Positions 5,951 through 14,223 of a stretch of 14,991 bases of DNA are shown here, piece after piece. The notes under the pieces were generated by a model, which was given only the letters and a program-made list of their open reading frames with translations, was not told the origin of the DNA and made no database searches. Made by a program: the position numbers and the translations under genes. Numbering within the stretch: position 1 is the stretch's first letter; each line of letters opens with the position of its first letter. The stretch is taken from contig DAOVAK010000018.1 in NCBI GenBank assembly GCA_030671095.1, positions 1 through 14,991 on the forward strand, in the 5' to 3' direction. This DNA comes from Deltaproteobacteria bacterium (GTDB taxonomy: Bacteria; Desulfobacterota; DSM-4660; Desulfatiglandales; HGW-15).

Positions 5951-7078
5951 ATGAAAATAACCCGAGCCCTTTCTATATTCACCATCCTAGCCTTGCTATT
6001 TTCTGCCAGCGCCTGCCGTTTAAGCTACGTCCTCCATGCGGCTGCAGGTCAGGTTCGACTGCTTAATAACTCCATTCCCGTGGAAGAGGCACTAAAAACG
6101 GGTTCTCTTGGTCCCGATCAGAGAGAGCGCTTGCACCTTGTCGCTCAAGTTAAGGCCTTCGGAGAGAATGAGTTGGGATTAAAAGAGACGGAAAATTATC
6201 AAACCGTCTATTTGAAGTCCCATCAGCCTCCCATCTATGTGGTTGCCGCATCCCCCAAGGATCGTCTGATAAGGAAGACCTGGTGGTTTCCCGTGGTGGG
6301 ACGGATGCCCTCCCTGGGCTTCTTTGACAAAGAGCGGGCAAGAGCAGAAAAAGAGAGACTGCTAAAAAAAGACCTGGATGTGATACTGGGTGTGGCCGAT
6401 GCCTATAGCACCCTGGGATGGTTTCAGGACCCTGTGACCTTAAACCTCCTTGAGGGATCTACCGTGGATCTGGTGGAGACCATCTTACATGAGATGACAC
6501 ATACGACCCTCTACCTAAAGGGGGAGGGGGAGTTCAATGAAGGCCTGGCGGTTCTCGTGGGGAAGGTGGGTGCGATTCAGTTTCTGGAAAAAACATTTGG
6601 TCCGTCGGATCCCTTAACCATTGAGGCCAAAAAGAATGTTGAGGACGAACGCATATTCTGCACGTTCTTGGCCTCTCTCCTTCAACAATTGGAACAGCTT
6701 TACGACTCACCCATAAGTTATGAGGAGAAGTTGACCCAAAGGGAAAAGGTTTTTGAAAGATCCCTTGTGAAGTTCGGTGGAATCAAAGGTCAATTGCAGA
6801 CACATAGATTTACCCATTTTGAAAGTGCCAAAATGAATAATGCCTATCTTCTCTCAATCGGGCTATACCATCGACATTTCCATCTTTTTGAGGCCGTATT
6901 AAAGGAAAAGGGGAACTCGATCAAAGAAACGATCTTATTTTTACGACAGTTCACCAAGGAAGAGGGGGATATCTTCAAGAGGTTACAGGATCGGTTAAGG
7001 CTTGCGGAAACGCCGCAATTACGCATCCGCGGTTTCTTGGCCGCATTACCACGCACTCCCGTAAGTGGTCTCAAATAA
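5951..7078 (+). CDS. Predicted aminopeptidase-family lipoprotein (PF10023/COG4324-like)
   Basis: This 375-residue protein (from the ATG at 5951) has an N-terminal signal with a lipobox-like SASAC, so it is probably a lipoprotein facing the periplasm. The body resembles the putative aminopeptidase family COG4324: YVLHAAAGQVRLLNNSIPVEEAL after the Cys, YSTLGWFQDP (152-161) and the zincin-like motif HEMTH (180-184) with FNE at 195-197. The HExxH-type motif with a downstream Glu supports a zinc metallopeptidase; the peptidase activity of the family is a prediction. In-frame GTG codons at 5942, 5945 and 5948 are alternative starts, and no good Shine-Dalgarno separates them. It is 12 nt after the zinc-ribbon gene and 13 nt before the YdbH-like gene, which suggests one transcript and an envelope role. 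Confidence 0.82.
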   Translation: MKITRALSIFTILALLFSASACRLSYVLHAAAGQVRLLNNSIPVEEALKTGSLGPDQRERLHLVAQVKAFGENELGLKETENYQTVYLKSHQPPIYVVAASPKDRLIRKTWWFPVVGRMPSLGFFDKERARAEKERLLKKDLDVILGVADAYSTLGWFQDPVTLNLLEGSTVDLVETILHEMTHTTLYLKGEGEFNEGLAVLVGKVGAIQFLEKTFGPSDPLTIEAKKNVEDERIFCTFLASLLQQLEQLYDSPISYEEKLTQREKVFERSLVKFGGIKGQLQTHRFTHFESAKMNNAYLLSIGLYHRHFHLFEAVLKEKGNSIKETILFLRQFTKEEGDIFKRLQDRLRLAETPQLRIRGFLAALPRTPVSGLK

Positions 7079-7091
7079 AGCGCCTTAGTTT

Positions 7092-10000
7092 ATGAAAACA
7101 AGAAATAAGATCCTCATCACCCTTTGCCTCCTGGTCCTGCTATTTTTGGCCTCACTTTGCGTTGCATGCCTTTATCTCTACTATAATCCTTCTGCTGCAA
7201 AACCGTTTATCGAAAAAACCGTTTCCAGAACCACCCAAACAACATGCACGATCAAAACCCTCGCCTATTCCCTCAAACCCCTAAGCCTTCGCGCGGTGGG
7301 CATTACTCTCAGACCCATGGAAAATCGGCAGGCTCTTCATCTGCAAATCCGGGATCTCCACGCAGTTATGGATTTAGTAGGGCCATTCGGCCGCAAGACG
7401 CTCACCTTCAAGAGCCTCAAGATTGAAGGATTCTCCCTTCAAGTTACAGGAAAGGCGACGCTGCCCGGGTTAAAGGTGAAGGAAAAACGTGCGTCCTTTG
7501 TTGCTCGAATCTTAAAATGGGTTGTAGCGCTCTTCATTTTCCGGGACGTGACATTTCAGGCGGCAGAAGTGGTCAATGGTCATGTTACCGCTGAATTTGA
7601 GGATGCAACCCTTAGAGCAGACGGGATACACGCGGAGCTGAATTCTGAGCACCAAATCGCGGTCTCCGGAAGCATTCAGATCAAATCCCCTTCTCAAAAT
7701 CTGATCATCACCGCTCCTCAGGTCCATGTGACGACAGACAGGGCCATCTCCTTGGTGGATCCGGAAATCATGGGAACATTGACGGCAAAAAATGCGACCT
7801 ATCAGAGTCATAAGGTGAGTATAGAGCACATTGAAGCAAAGGCTGAGCTCACCTACTCTCAAAAGCAGAAAGCATTATTATTTAAACCCGCAGATTTACA
7901 TATTGAGGGGATTGCCTTAAAGCATTTACCTGACATGGAATTGCCCGCCATGAGCCTGCACCTGAAGACGACAGGCCTTTTCAGTATGCAGGAGAGGACG
8001 CTTAAGGCCTCCAGGATAGATCTGAACTTGAACGATACCCTGCACCTAAAAGGAGAATTAGACATGGGATTCGGGGATCATAAAAAGTTCAGACTCCAAG
8101 TCCTGGATGGCCACTTCTTGGCCCAAGAACTGCTTACCCTCCTTCCTGATAAAATAAAAAGGAGATTCGCTCCCATCTCCCTATCGGGCCCCATTAATCT
8201 TCATGGATCTGTAAACGGTCTGAGGGAAGAGGAAAAATGGCGTCTGAATTGTGACCTTCAGTCCTTTTTCAGGAAAAGCCATATCACCTATGGGATGGGA
8301 CATATTAGGGTGCACAGCAGGGTTAGCGGAAGCATTGGGGCTAAAGGAAGTTTCCCTCACATGAACATAAACGCAAGATTCGAGGGAGATAGAACCATGG
8401 TTTCGGGCGTGGGGATCCAACCCGAATCTTTCAAAGTGGGGCTTGACCTGTCGGGTAAACATCCAGTTTATCGGATCAAGGATCTTTCAGTGAAAATCCC
8501 TCGCGCCAAATTGCAAGTGGGGAAGAAAGATATTTTCGTGGAGCATCTTCAAGCGCAGACCCGGAAAGGCAGGATAGATGGAAAGAAAAAGGTCCTCTTT
8601 GTCCCTGAAATACGGCTTGATTCCTCCCTGTTGAAAAATCTTTTGATCGCTCTGGAGCTGGACAGAGAAAAGCTAAGCCTGCAACTTCAGGGAAAAGATG
8701 TGCGTCTCATCGAATCGGTTCTTGCCCTAGAGCTATTACCCCCTGAATGGCAAATCATTGGAAAGGATTCTCTTCAGCTAAATGCCGTCTTGAATGGGAG
8801 GGGAGATTGGACCTTCACCTCTCAACTTGGGCTTCAGGATCTCCGGTTTCAAAACCAAGACGCCAGTTCCATGGGAGAAAAAATCTCTCTCCATATGAAA
8901 TTGGATGGCAAACTTGACGTCAAGCGTTCTCACATTGATGTGAAAGCAAACTTCAAGGTGGACGAAGGTGAAGTCCTCTACGATCGTTTCTATCTGGATC
9001 TGAATCGTAGTGCATTTCTTTCTTCTATTGAGGGTGAATATGTTTGGCCCCAAAAATCCCTGAAACTCTCCAGCCTAAGGTGTCTATTGAAAGATATTCT
9101 AAGGCTTGAGATGAATGGAACGGTTCATTTCCGAGCCCAGAAACCTCATCTTCATCTCTCCGTCAATGTCCCGAAAACCCCACTGGAACCTATTTTTCAT
9201 CATTTTGTTCTGGAACCGTTCAAGGCAGAGAGGCCTTCTCTTACTTTGCTGAAATTGGGAGGAAGCATTGCCGCGGACCTAAATTTGACAGGCACCACGT
9301 CCAATTGGATGGCTAAGGGACGCTGCCAGTGGCATAGGGGTGAACTCTCCTCAACCGAGGGCGTCCTCTCGTTGGTGGGGATTGATCTCGACTTACCCAT
9401 CTGGTACCAATCTTCACCTTCAAGTCAGGCGTTGGAAGTCAAAAGAAACAAATTGGGAGGGAGATTATCCATCGGGTCCTTTCGCCTACCTCCCCTTCCT
9501 GTGCAATCTCTCAGTCTCACCCTAGAATCCAGCCCAGACCGGCTATCCGTACCATCTTCCACCTTCCTCAAAGTTCCTGGAGGGAAAATCGAATTGGGGC
9601 CCGTCATGTGTAAAGACCTTTATGGTTCGCAGCGCTCCATCAAAACTAGCCTTAGCCTGGACGCTGTCAAGCTTGATCCCCTTCTAACGGGCATCTGGGC
9701 CAAGCCCATGACGGGGACCATAGAGGGGATACTGGACCCAGTACACTTTGAGGGCAACGAGCTGCGCACTAAAGGCAACCTAATGACAAAGCTATTTGGA
9801 GGTGAAATTCTTATCTCCGGTCTCGCTGCATCAGGGCTCTTCACACCCACTCCCCTGCTCAAACTAAACGCCAAGTGGAAGGACTTGCGTCTGGGCGATC
9901 TAACCAGAGAGACCGCATTTGGCAAAATAGAAGGAATCCTAAGGGGGTATGTGAACGACCTGGAAATTGCCTATGGCCAGCCCCAAAGATTTGATCTGCT

Positions 10001-10355
10001 CTTGGAAACAGTGAAGAAAAAGGGAGTACGGCAGAAAATGAGCCAAAGGGCGGTAGATAGTATCGCGCAAATCGGCGGCGGCCAGAGCCCATTCATGGGG
10101 GTAGCTGGCATTATGACATCATTTTTCGAAGAATTTCCCTATGAAAAGATCGGTATCCGAGCATCATTAGAAAATGACTTTTTTCGGATCAACGGGACCA
10201 TCAGGGAAGGAGGCACAGAATATTATGTGAAAGGTAGTGGCGTTCCTCGGATAAATATTATAAACGTTAACCCAGATAACCAAATCAGGTTCAAAGACAT
10301 GGTAAAGCGGATTCGGCGAGTTACCACCTCGAAAAGCGGCCCTGTCGTTAAATAA
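7092..10355 (+). CDS. YdbH-like AsmA-family intermembrane protein
   Basis: This 1,087-residue protein has one N-terminal transmembrane anchor (about 7-30) and then a long, low-complexity-free stretch of alternating beta strands, the signature of AsmA/TamB/YhdP/YdbH proteins. These form periplasm-spanning beta grooves that move phospholipid between membranes. The C-terminal part (about 890-1070) fits the YdbH C-terminal domain (Pfam DctA-YdbH): FGGEILISGL, FGKIEGILRGYVNDLEI, AVDSIAQIGGG and a final NPDNQIRFKDMVKRI. The name of that Pfam domain suggests dicarboxylate transport, but newer work on E. coli YdbH points to lipid homeostasis. The next gene encodes a DUF1318/YdbL-like lipoprotein, which strongly supports this assignment. 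The start has no clear Shine-Dalgarno; coupling to the gene 13 nt upstream is possible. Confidence 0.82.
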   Translation: MKTRNKILITLCLLVLLFLASLCVACLYLYYNPSAAKPFIEKTVSRTTQTTCTIKTLAYSLKPLSLRAVGITLRPMENRQALHLQIRDLHAVMDLVGPFGRKTLTFKSLKIEGFSLQVTGKATLPGLKVKEKRASFVARILKWVVALFIFRDVTFQAAEVVNGHVTAEFEDATLRADGIHAELNSEHQIAVSGSIQIKSPSQNLIITAPQVHVTTDRAISLVDPEIMGTLTAKNATYQSHKVSIEHIEAKAELTYSQKQKALLFKPADLHIEGIALKHLPDMELPAMSLHLKTTGLFSMQERTLKASRIDLNLNDTLHLKGELDMGFGDHKKFRLQVLDGHFLAQELLTLLPDKIKRRFAPISLSGPINLHGSVNGLREEEKWRLNCDLQSFFRKSHITYGMGHIRVHSRVSGSIGAKGSFPHMNINARFEGDRTMVSGVGIQPESFKVGLDLSGKHPVYRIKDLSVKIPRAKLQVGKKDIFVEHLQAQTRKGRIDGKKKVLFVPEIRLDSSLLKNLLIALELDREKLSLQLQGKDVRLIESVLALELLPPEWQIIGKDSLQLNAVLNGRGDWTFTSQLGLQDLRFQNQDASSMGEKISLHMKLDGKLDVKRSHIDVKANFKVDEGEVLYDRFYLDLNRSAFLSSIEGEYVWPQKSLKLSSLRCLLKDILRLEMNGTVHFRAQKPHLHLSVNVPKTPLEPIFHHFVLEPFKAERPSLTLLKLGGSIAADLNLTGTTSNWMAKGRCQWHRGELSSTEGVLSLVGIDLDLPIWYQSSPSSQALEVKRNKLGGRLSIGSFRLPPLPVQSLSLTLESSPDRLSVPSSTFLKVPGGKIELGPVMCKDLYGSQRSIKTSLSLDAVKLDPLLTGIWAKPMTGTIEGILDPVHFEGNELRTKGNLMTKLFGGEILISGLAASGLFTPTPLLKLNAKWKDLRLGDLTRETAFGKIEGILRGYVNDLEIAYGQPQRFDLLLETVKKKGVRQKMSQRAVDSIAQIGGGQSPFMGVAGIMTSFFEEFPYEKIGIRASLENDFFRINGTIREGGTEYYVKGSGVPRINIINVNPDNQIRFKDMVKRIRRVTTSKSGPVVK

Positions 10356-10385
10356 GCGGCGGGCAGGGAATAAGGAGATGAGACC

Positions 10386-10413
10386 CTGCTTACTGTTTAC
10401 TGTCTACTGCATA
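10386..10413 (+). repeat. Heptamer array CTGNNTA x4
   Basis: Four contiguous 7-mers: CTGCTTA, CTGTTTA, CTGTCTA, CTGCATA. This is the third, sequence-unrelated array with a 7 bp period in the window. It lies between the YdbH-like gene and the DUF1318 gene and overlaps a promoter candidate. Confidence 0.75.
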
Positions 10414-10424
10414 GTATTTATAAT
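10396..10424 (+). promoter_or_regulatory. Candidate sigma70-type promoter for the DUF1318 lipoprotein
   Basis: TTTACT at 10396-10401 (4 of 6), a 17 nt spacer and a perfect TATAAT at 10419-10424. The -35 lies inside the heptamer array. Initiation near 10431 would give a leader of only about 12 nt, made almost entirely of the strong Shine-Dalgarno AAGGAGGT (10431-10438). Confidence 0.45.
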
Positions 10425-10442
10425 AGGTAAAAGGAGGTCATT

Positions 10443-11000
10443 ATGAAGAGACATGTAAAACCTATCTATGTACTCATTTTAGGTACGGCCATGTTCATCT
10501 TTGCTTGTGTAACCATTAATATCTATTTCCCGGCAGAAAAAGTGGAATCCGTAGCAGGAGATATTGTCAATGATATCAGAGGGACCAGAAGTGGTGAGGA
10601 AGAGAAACCTCAGGGCAATGATAAAAGTTCCCTTCTCCAGAAGACTTTGCTTGCACTTTCTCCCTCCCCTGCCTGGGCCCAAGAAGTGACAGGGGTCTCT
10701 AACCCGACTATCCGCTCGCTGAAACAGAGGATGAGAAGTCGTTACAACCAGATGAAGCCTTATTATCAGAGAGGGATGCTCAAGGAGGGTAACAACGGAT
10801 ATGTCTCCCTCGGCAAAACAACCGGGTTAGGGCTTAAGGAAAAGCGGGACCTTAACGCCTTCGTTGACGCTGAAAACAGGGACCGAAAAACATTGTACGT
10901 AGAAGTGGCCAAGGCCCTAAAGGTACACCCCATTGACTCTGCACAAATTAATAGGGTTGCAGAGATTTTTGCCAAAGAATGGCAAAAGTCTGTCAGATAA
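10443..11000 (+). CDS. DUF1318 lipoprotein: YnbE-like strand joined to YdbL-like domain
   Basis: This 185-residue protein has a lipobox IFAC ending at Cys22, then VTINIYFP (23-30), which resembles the ITIN strand of the small E. coli lipoprotein YnbE. An acidic linker follows (48-62). Residues 64-79 form a second short hydrophobic stretch ending AWA-Q, like a leftover signal peptidase site. The DUF1318/YdbL-like domain follows (about 88-182): IRSLKQRMRSRYNQMKPYY, GNNGYVSLG, LNAFVDAENRDRKTLYVEVA and IFAKEW. It stops soon after that block, without the Trp-rich C-terminal tail I recall in relatives. The perfect Shine-Dalgarno AAGGAGGT fixes the start. In E. coli, YnbE bridges YdbH to the outer membrane and YdbL modulates that contact; here one protein may do both for the adjacent YdbH-like protein. 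Confidence 0.82.
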   Translation: MKRHVKPIYVLILGTAMFIFACVTINIYFPAEKVESVAGDIVNDIRGTRSGEEEKPQGNDKSSLLQKTLLALSPSPAWAQEVTGVSNPTIRSLKQRMRSRYNQMKPYYQRGMLKEGNNGYVSLGKTTGLGLKEKRDLNAFVDAENRDRKTLYVEVAKALKVHPIDSAQINRVAEIFAKEWQKSVR

Positions 11001-11033
11001 TACAACCCTCTTTGCAGAGATTTTTTCAATCCT

Positions 11034-11063
11034 TTGAGAACACATGTCACGATTACCTATAAA
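11034..11063 (+). promoter_or_regulatory. Candidate sigma70-type promoter for the glutamate dehydrogenase
   Basis: TTGAGA at 11034-11039 (5 of 6), an 18 nt spacer and TATAAA at 11058-11063 (5 of 6). Initiation near 11070 would leave about 27 nt before the ATG, containing the Shine-Dalgarno AAAGGGG (11081-11087). Confidence 0.5.
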
Positions 11064-11096
11064 CTGTCCTTCCATTTCTGAAAGGGGACCGAGCTG

Positions 11097-14000
11097 ATGT
11101 CGCCCAAGAGCAGGAGAATCAAAGAAACGGGCACAAAGACGCTGCAAAATGCTGCAGGCGTGCATGATGCAACGCTCTACGGCCAAATTCAGCAGACCCT
11201 TGCCGCTCACTCCCGCAATTCCGCAAAAAACCTGGAGTGGCTCTATGCCAATATGCACCCCTACTTCTTGATTACGATGAAGGAGGAAATCGGTGCGATC
11301 GTCAATCTGGCCTCGGCCCTTGGGAGTGTCGTCAATAATCAGAAAATCATTCTGGCAGACCAACCGGAAAAGCTCATCGTGGCCCGCCTGGACGTTCCGG
11401 GTTCCCTTTACGACACGCTTAAGACCCTCCAGGAGCGAGAGATCTCTTACGCTGAAATGCTTCACTCCTACGGGCCCATGCCGGGTGCAGATAGGGCCCT
11501 GGAGATACAAAGGTTCCAGTTCCAAAGGAAAAACCACGAGGAGATTGCCTCGGCAACTAAAGTGACGGTTCCACGTCAAATCAAAAAGGAAGTTCTCGTC
11601 AAGCTAAAGGGCTTGTATCTAGGGTTTGACTTTAAGGCATTAGATGAAGTTCTTCGCTTGATCTGGCTTAACAACGAGTCCTACATCCGGATTTCCCCTC
11701 CAGAACGTATTGCTCGGCTCCTCTGGTCATACCAGCAGGGCAGGATGCATGATGGGCTTTATTTGGATGTGGAGCAGAAAACGGACGAGACCCCTCAGAG
11801 GGAGTCCCGCATTTTGTTTTCTGTAGAGAGTCCGCCGGAGATGGGTTTCTTGACCCAGGTTAGTGAGGTTTTTCAGCGGCTGAAGATAGGGGTACAACGC
11901 TCCTATACCCTCAACATCAGTACGGGTGTGAGCCGTTACTTTCTGAGCACCTTCTACGTGAGAATCCTCGACGATAAATTGGTGGAAAAGGACTCTGACC
12001 TGTTCCGAGAATTAAAGACAGAACTCTATAACACACAGATTCTCTCCACTGCCAGAAGCACTTACAAGGACTTTGTGACAAACCGCATTATGACGGGTGA
12101 GGAGGCCTCCTTGACCAACGCCTTCGTTGCATTTTGCCACACAACCCTCGCCCACAGCCAACCAGACCGTTTCGATTTGGAGACCGTGAAGTCCGCCTTT
12201 CACTCAGATCCGGATTTCACGTTAAAACTGGTAAAACTATTTAAGAAGAGATTCGACCCGGGAGCCACAAAAAGAGAGGGCGCCTATAAAAAAGCACTCG
12301 GTGAAACCCTTCAGGCGATCGAGGGCTACAATACGGGGCACAAGTATCTTGATGAGATCAGGAAGACGATCTTCAGAACATGTATTCTATTCATTGACAA
12401 TACCCTCAAAACCAATTTCTTTGTCCCCGAAAAGCATGCCCTTGCCTTTCGCTTGGATCCTGCCTATCTGGCTGAACTGGGGCACGAGTTTACCGCCGAT
12501 CTACCTCAAGACACGCCTTTTCGTATCACCTTCTTCTTTGGCCGTTATGGCATGGGCTATCATATCGGGTTTTCGGACATAGCCAGGGGTGGGTGGCGTA
12601 CCATCATATGTAGAAGCCATGATGAATTCATAACCAATACCGGCACTCTCTTCCGGGAAGTCTACGTCCTTGCCCACACCCAGCATCTCAAGAACAAAGA
12701 CATTTATGAGGGTGGATCTAAGCTGACCGTTGTCCTTGATGCAGAGGCCGCCGACGCTGATGAGGCCGTCACGAACCGCCTTTACAAGCTTCAGTACGGC
12801 TTTATCAACGCCTTTCTCGATATATTCGTAACCGAGGACGGAAAAGCAAAAAACCCAAATGTGGTCGACTACTATGGTGAAGACGAGCCTATTGAGCTGG
12901 GTCCCGATGAGAATATGCACGATAGCATGATCGAGGTGATCGCTCAGCAGTCTGTGAAAAGGGGATATCTACTCGGCATGGGCATCATGTCAAGTAAGCG
13001 CGTGGGAATCAATCACAAGGAATATGGGGTCACCTCCAGGGGAGTGATTAAGTTTGCAGAGATTGCCATGGGTGAACTCGGGGTAAACATTCACCGAGAG
13101 CCATTTTCTGTGAAGATCACAGGCGGAACAAATGGGGACGTGGCCGGTAATTGTATGCGTCTCTTGTTGGAAAGATGCCCACGTGCACAGATCCGAGGCA
13201 TAGCAGCCGGTGCCGGCGGCCTATACGATCCGAAGGGGCTAGATCTTCGACACCTGGGCAAACTGGTCCTCAAAGGTGATGTGGTCGATTTCGACCCAGA
13301 GGCGCTTCACCCTGGTGGTTTTATTCTCTTTCGGCGGGAACGTCGCAAAGATGGCCTGCGAGAACTCCATAGAAAAGTTGTACGCTCTGAATCGGGAATC
13401 GATGATCAGTGGATCACCGCGGACGAGTTTTACAGAGAGTTCGAAGATCTTGTCTTTTCCGTTTCAGCAGATCTCTTCCTTCCATGCGGCGGGAGACCCG
13501 AGACCATTGACGAAGGCAACTGGCAAAAACTGTTTCAGAACGGTGGCGCCCCTACCGCCCGAATCATTTGTGAAGGTGCAAATTCCTATATCACCCCGGA
13601 AGCCCGTGATGAACTCCAGAGGCGAGGTATCGTTGTCCTACGCGATGCCTCGGCAAATAAATGTGGCGTCATTTCCTCCTCCTACGAGATCATCGCCAAC
13701 CTCCTCATGCACGAGAAAGAGTTCCTTACGCACAAAGAGGAGTATGTGGAAGATGTACTCAAGATCCTAGATAAGAGGGCTGAAGAGGAGGCAAGACTCA
13801 TTTTCAAGCGATATCATGAATACGGGGGCGAGGCCCTCTATACTGAGATCAGTGATGCCCTTAGCAGAGAAATCAATGGGCACTATGCGAGGCTTTTTGA
13901 TCTGTTCCAGGATCAACCTGAAATCTCAGAGCAATCCCTTTTCCGCAAAGTGATTCTGAATCACCTCCCTGCCTTCATCCGTGAAACCCCGAAATACAGG

Positions 14001-14159
14001 GCGCGGGTGAAGAAACTACCGCCAAAGATCAAGTACGCCATCCTGGCGAGTGAAATCGCCTCTTTCATCGTGTACCAGGGCGGCTGGGAAGTTGATTTTG
14101 AAACCAGGCTCAGGGAATACTTAAAGGAACATCTCCCAGAGACCAGGCTAAGCAGTTGA
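11097..14159 (+). CDS. Large-class (about 115 kDa) NAD-type glutamate dehydrogenase
   Basis: This 1,020-residue cytosolic enzyme should interconvert glutamate and 2-oxoglutarate plus ammonium, usually in the catabolic, NAD-dependent direction. It belongs to the large GDH group (yeast Gdh2-like, about 1,000-1,100 residues) rather than the 450-residue hexameric or 1,600-residue type. The N-terminal half contains an ACT-like segment (about 240-290). The catalytic region shows GRYGMGYHIGF, ARGGWR (496-501) and GGSK (539-542), whose Lys is the likely catalytic base. The Rossmann region begins near TGGTNGDVAGN (675-685) and is followed by GIAAGAGGLYDP. The start at 11097 has AAAGGGG 9 nt upstream. 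NAD rather than NADP preference is inferred from the family. A GAF-ANTAR regulator gene follows 64 nt downstream on the same strand. Confidence 0.9.
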   Translation: MSPKSRRIKETGTKTLQNAAGVHDATLYGQIQQTLAAHSRNSAKNLEWLYANMHPYFLITMKEEIGAIVNLASALGSVVNNQKIILADQPEKLIVARLDVPGSLYDTLKTLQEREISYAEMLHSYGPMPGADRALEIQRFQFQRKNHEEIASATKVTVPRQIKKEVLVKLKGLYLGFDFKALDEVLRLIWLNNESYIRISPPERIARLLWSYQQGRMHDGLYLDVEQKTDETPQRESRILFSVESPPEMGFLTQVSEVFQRLKIGVQRSYTLNISTGVSRYFLSTFYVRILDDKLVEKDSDLFRELKTELYNTQILSTARSTYKDFVTNRIMTGEEASLTNAFVAFCHTTLAHSQPDRFDLETVKSAFHSDPDFTLKLVKLFKKRFDPGATKREGAYKKALGETLQAIEGYNTGHKYLDEIRKTIFRTCILFIDNTLKTNFFVPEKHALAFRLDPAYLAELGHEFTADLPQDTPFRITFFFGRYGMGYHIGFSDIARGGWRTIICRSHDEFITNTGTLFREVYVLAHTQHLKNKDIYEGGSKLTVVLDAEAADADEAVTNRLYKLQYGFINAFLDIFVTEDGKAKNPNVVDYYGEDEPIELGPDENMHDSMIEVIAQQSVKRGYLLGMGIMSSKRVGINHKEYGVTSRGVIKFAEIAMGELGVNIHREPFSVKITGGTNGDVAGNCMRLLLERCPRAQIRGIAAGAGGLYDPKGLDLRHLGKLVLKGDVVDFDPEALHPGGFILFRRERRKDGLRELHRKVVRSESGIDDQWITADEFYREFEDLVFSVSADLFLPCGGRPETIDEGNWQKLFQNGGAPTARIICEGANSYITPEARDELQRRGIVVLRDASANKCGVISSSYEIIANLLMHEKEFLTHKEEYVEDVLKILDKRAEEEARLIFKRYHEYGGEALYTEISDALSREINGHYARLFDLFQDQPEISEQSLFRKVILNHLPAFIRETPKYRARVKKLPPKIKYAILASEIASFIVYQGGWEVDFETRLREYLKEHLPETRLSS

Positions 14160-14184
14160 AAAATTTTCATATTTCAGATACATT
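14156..14184 (+). promoter_or_regulatory. Candidate promoter for the GAF-ANTAR gene
   Basis: TTGAAA at 14156-14161 (5 of 6) overlaps the stop of the dehydrogenase gene; a 17 nt spacer and TACATT at 14179-14184 (4 of 6) follow. Initiation near 14191 would give a leader of about 33 nt, pyrimidine-rich and without a visible Shine-Dalgarno. Confidence 0.3.
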
Positions 14185-14223
14185 GTCCTAGCCCTTATTT
14201 TCCCTTTTAGTCATTTTGTTCTC

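Noticed and set aside
11008..11026. Possible terminator after the DUF1318 gene
   Set aside because: A 4 bp stem (CTCT and AGAG) before six T is too weak to call with confidence.
10917..11579. 220-codon minus-strand frame across the lipoprotein end and dehydrogenase start
   Set aside because: It overlaps two well-supported plus-strand genes and its translation matches nothing I recognise.
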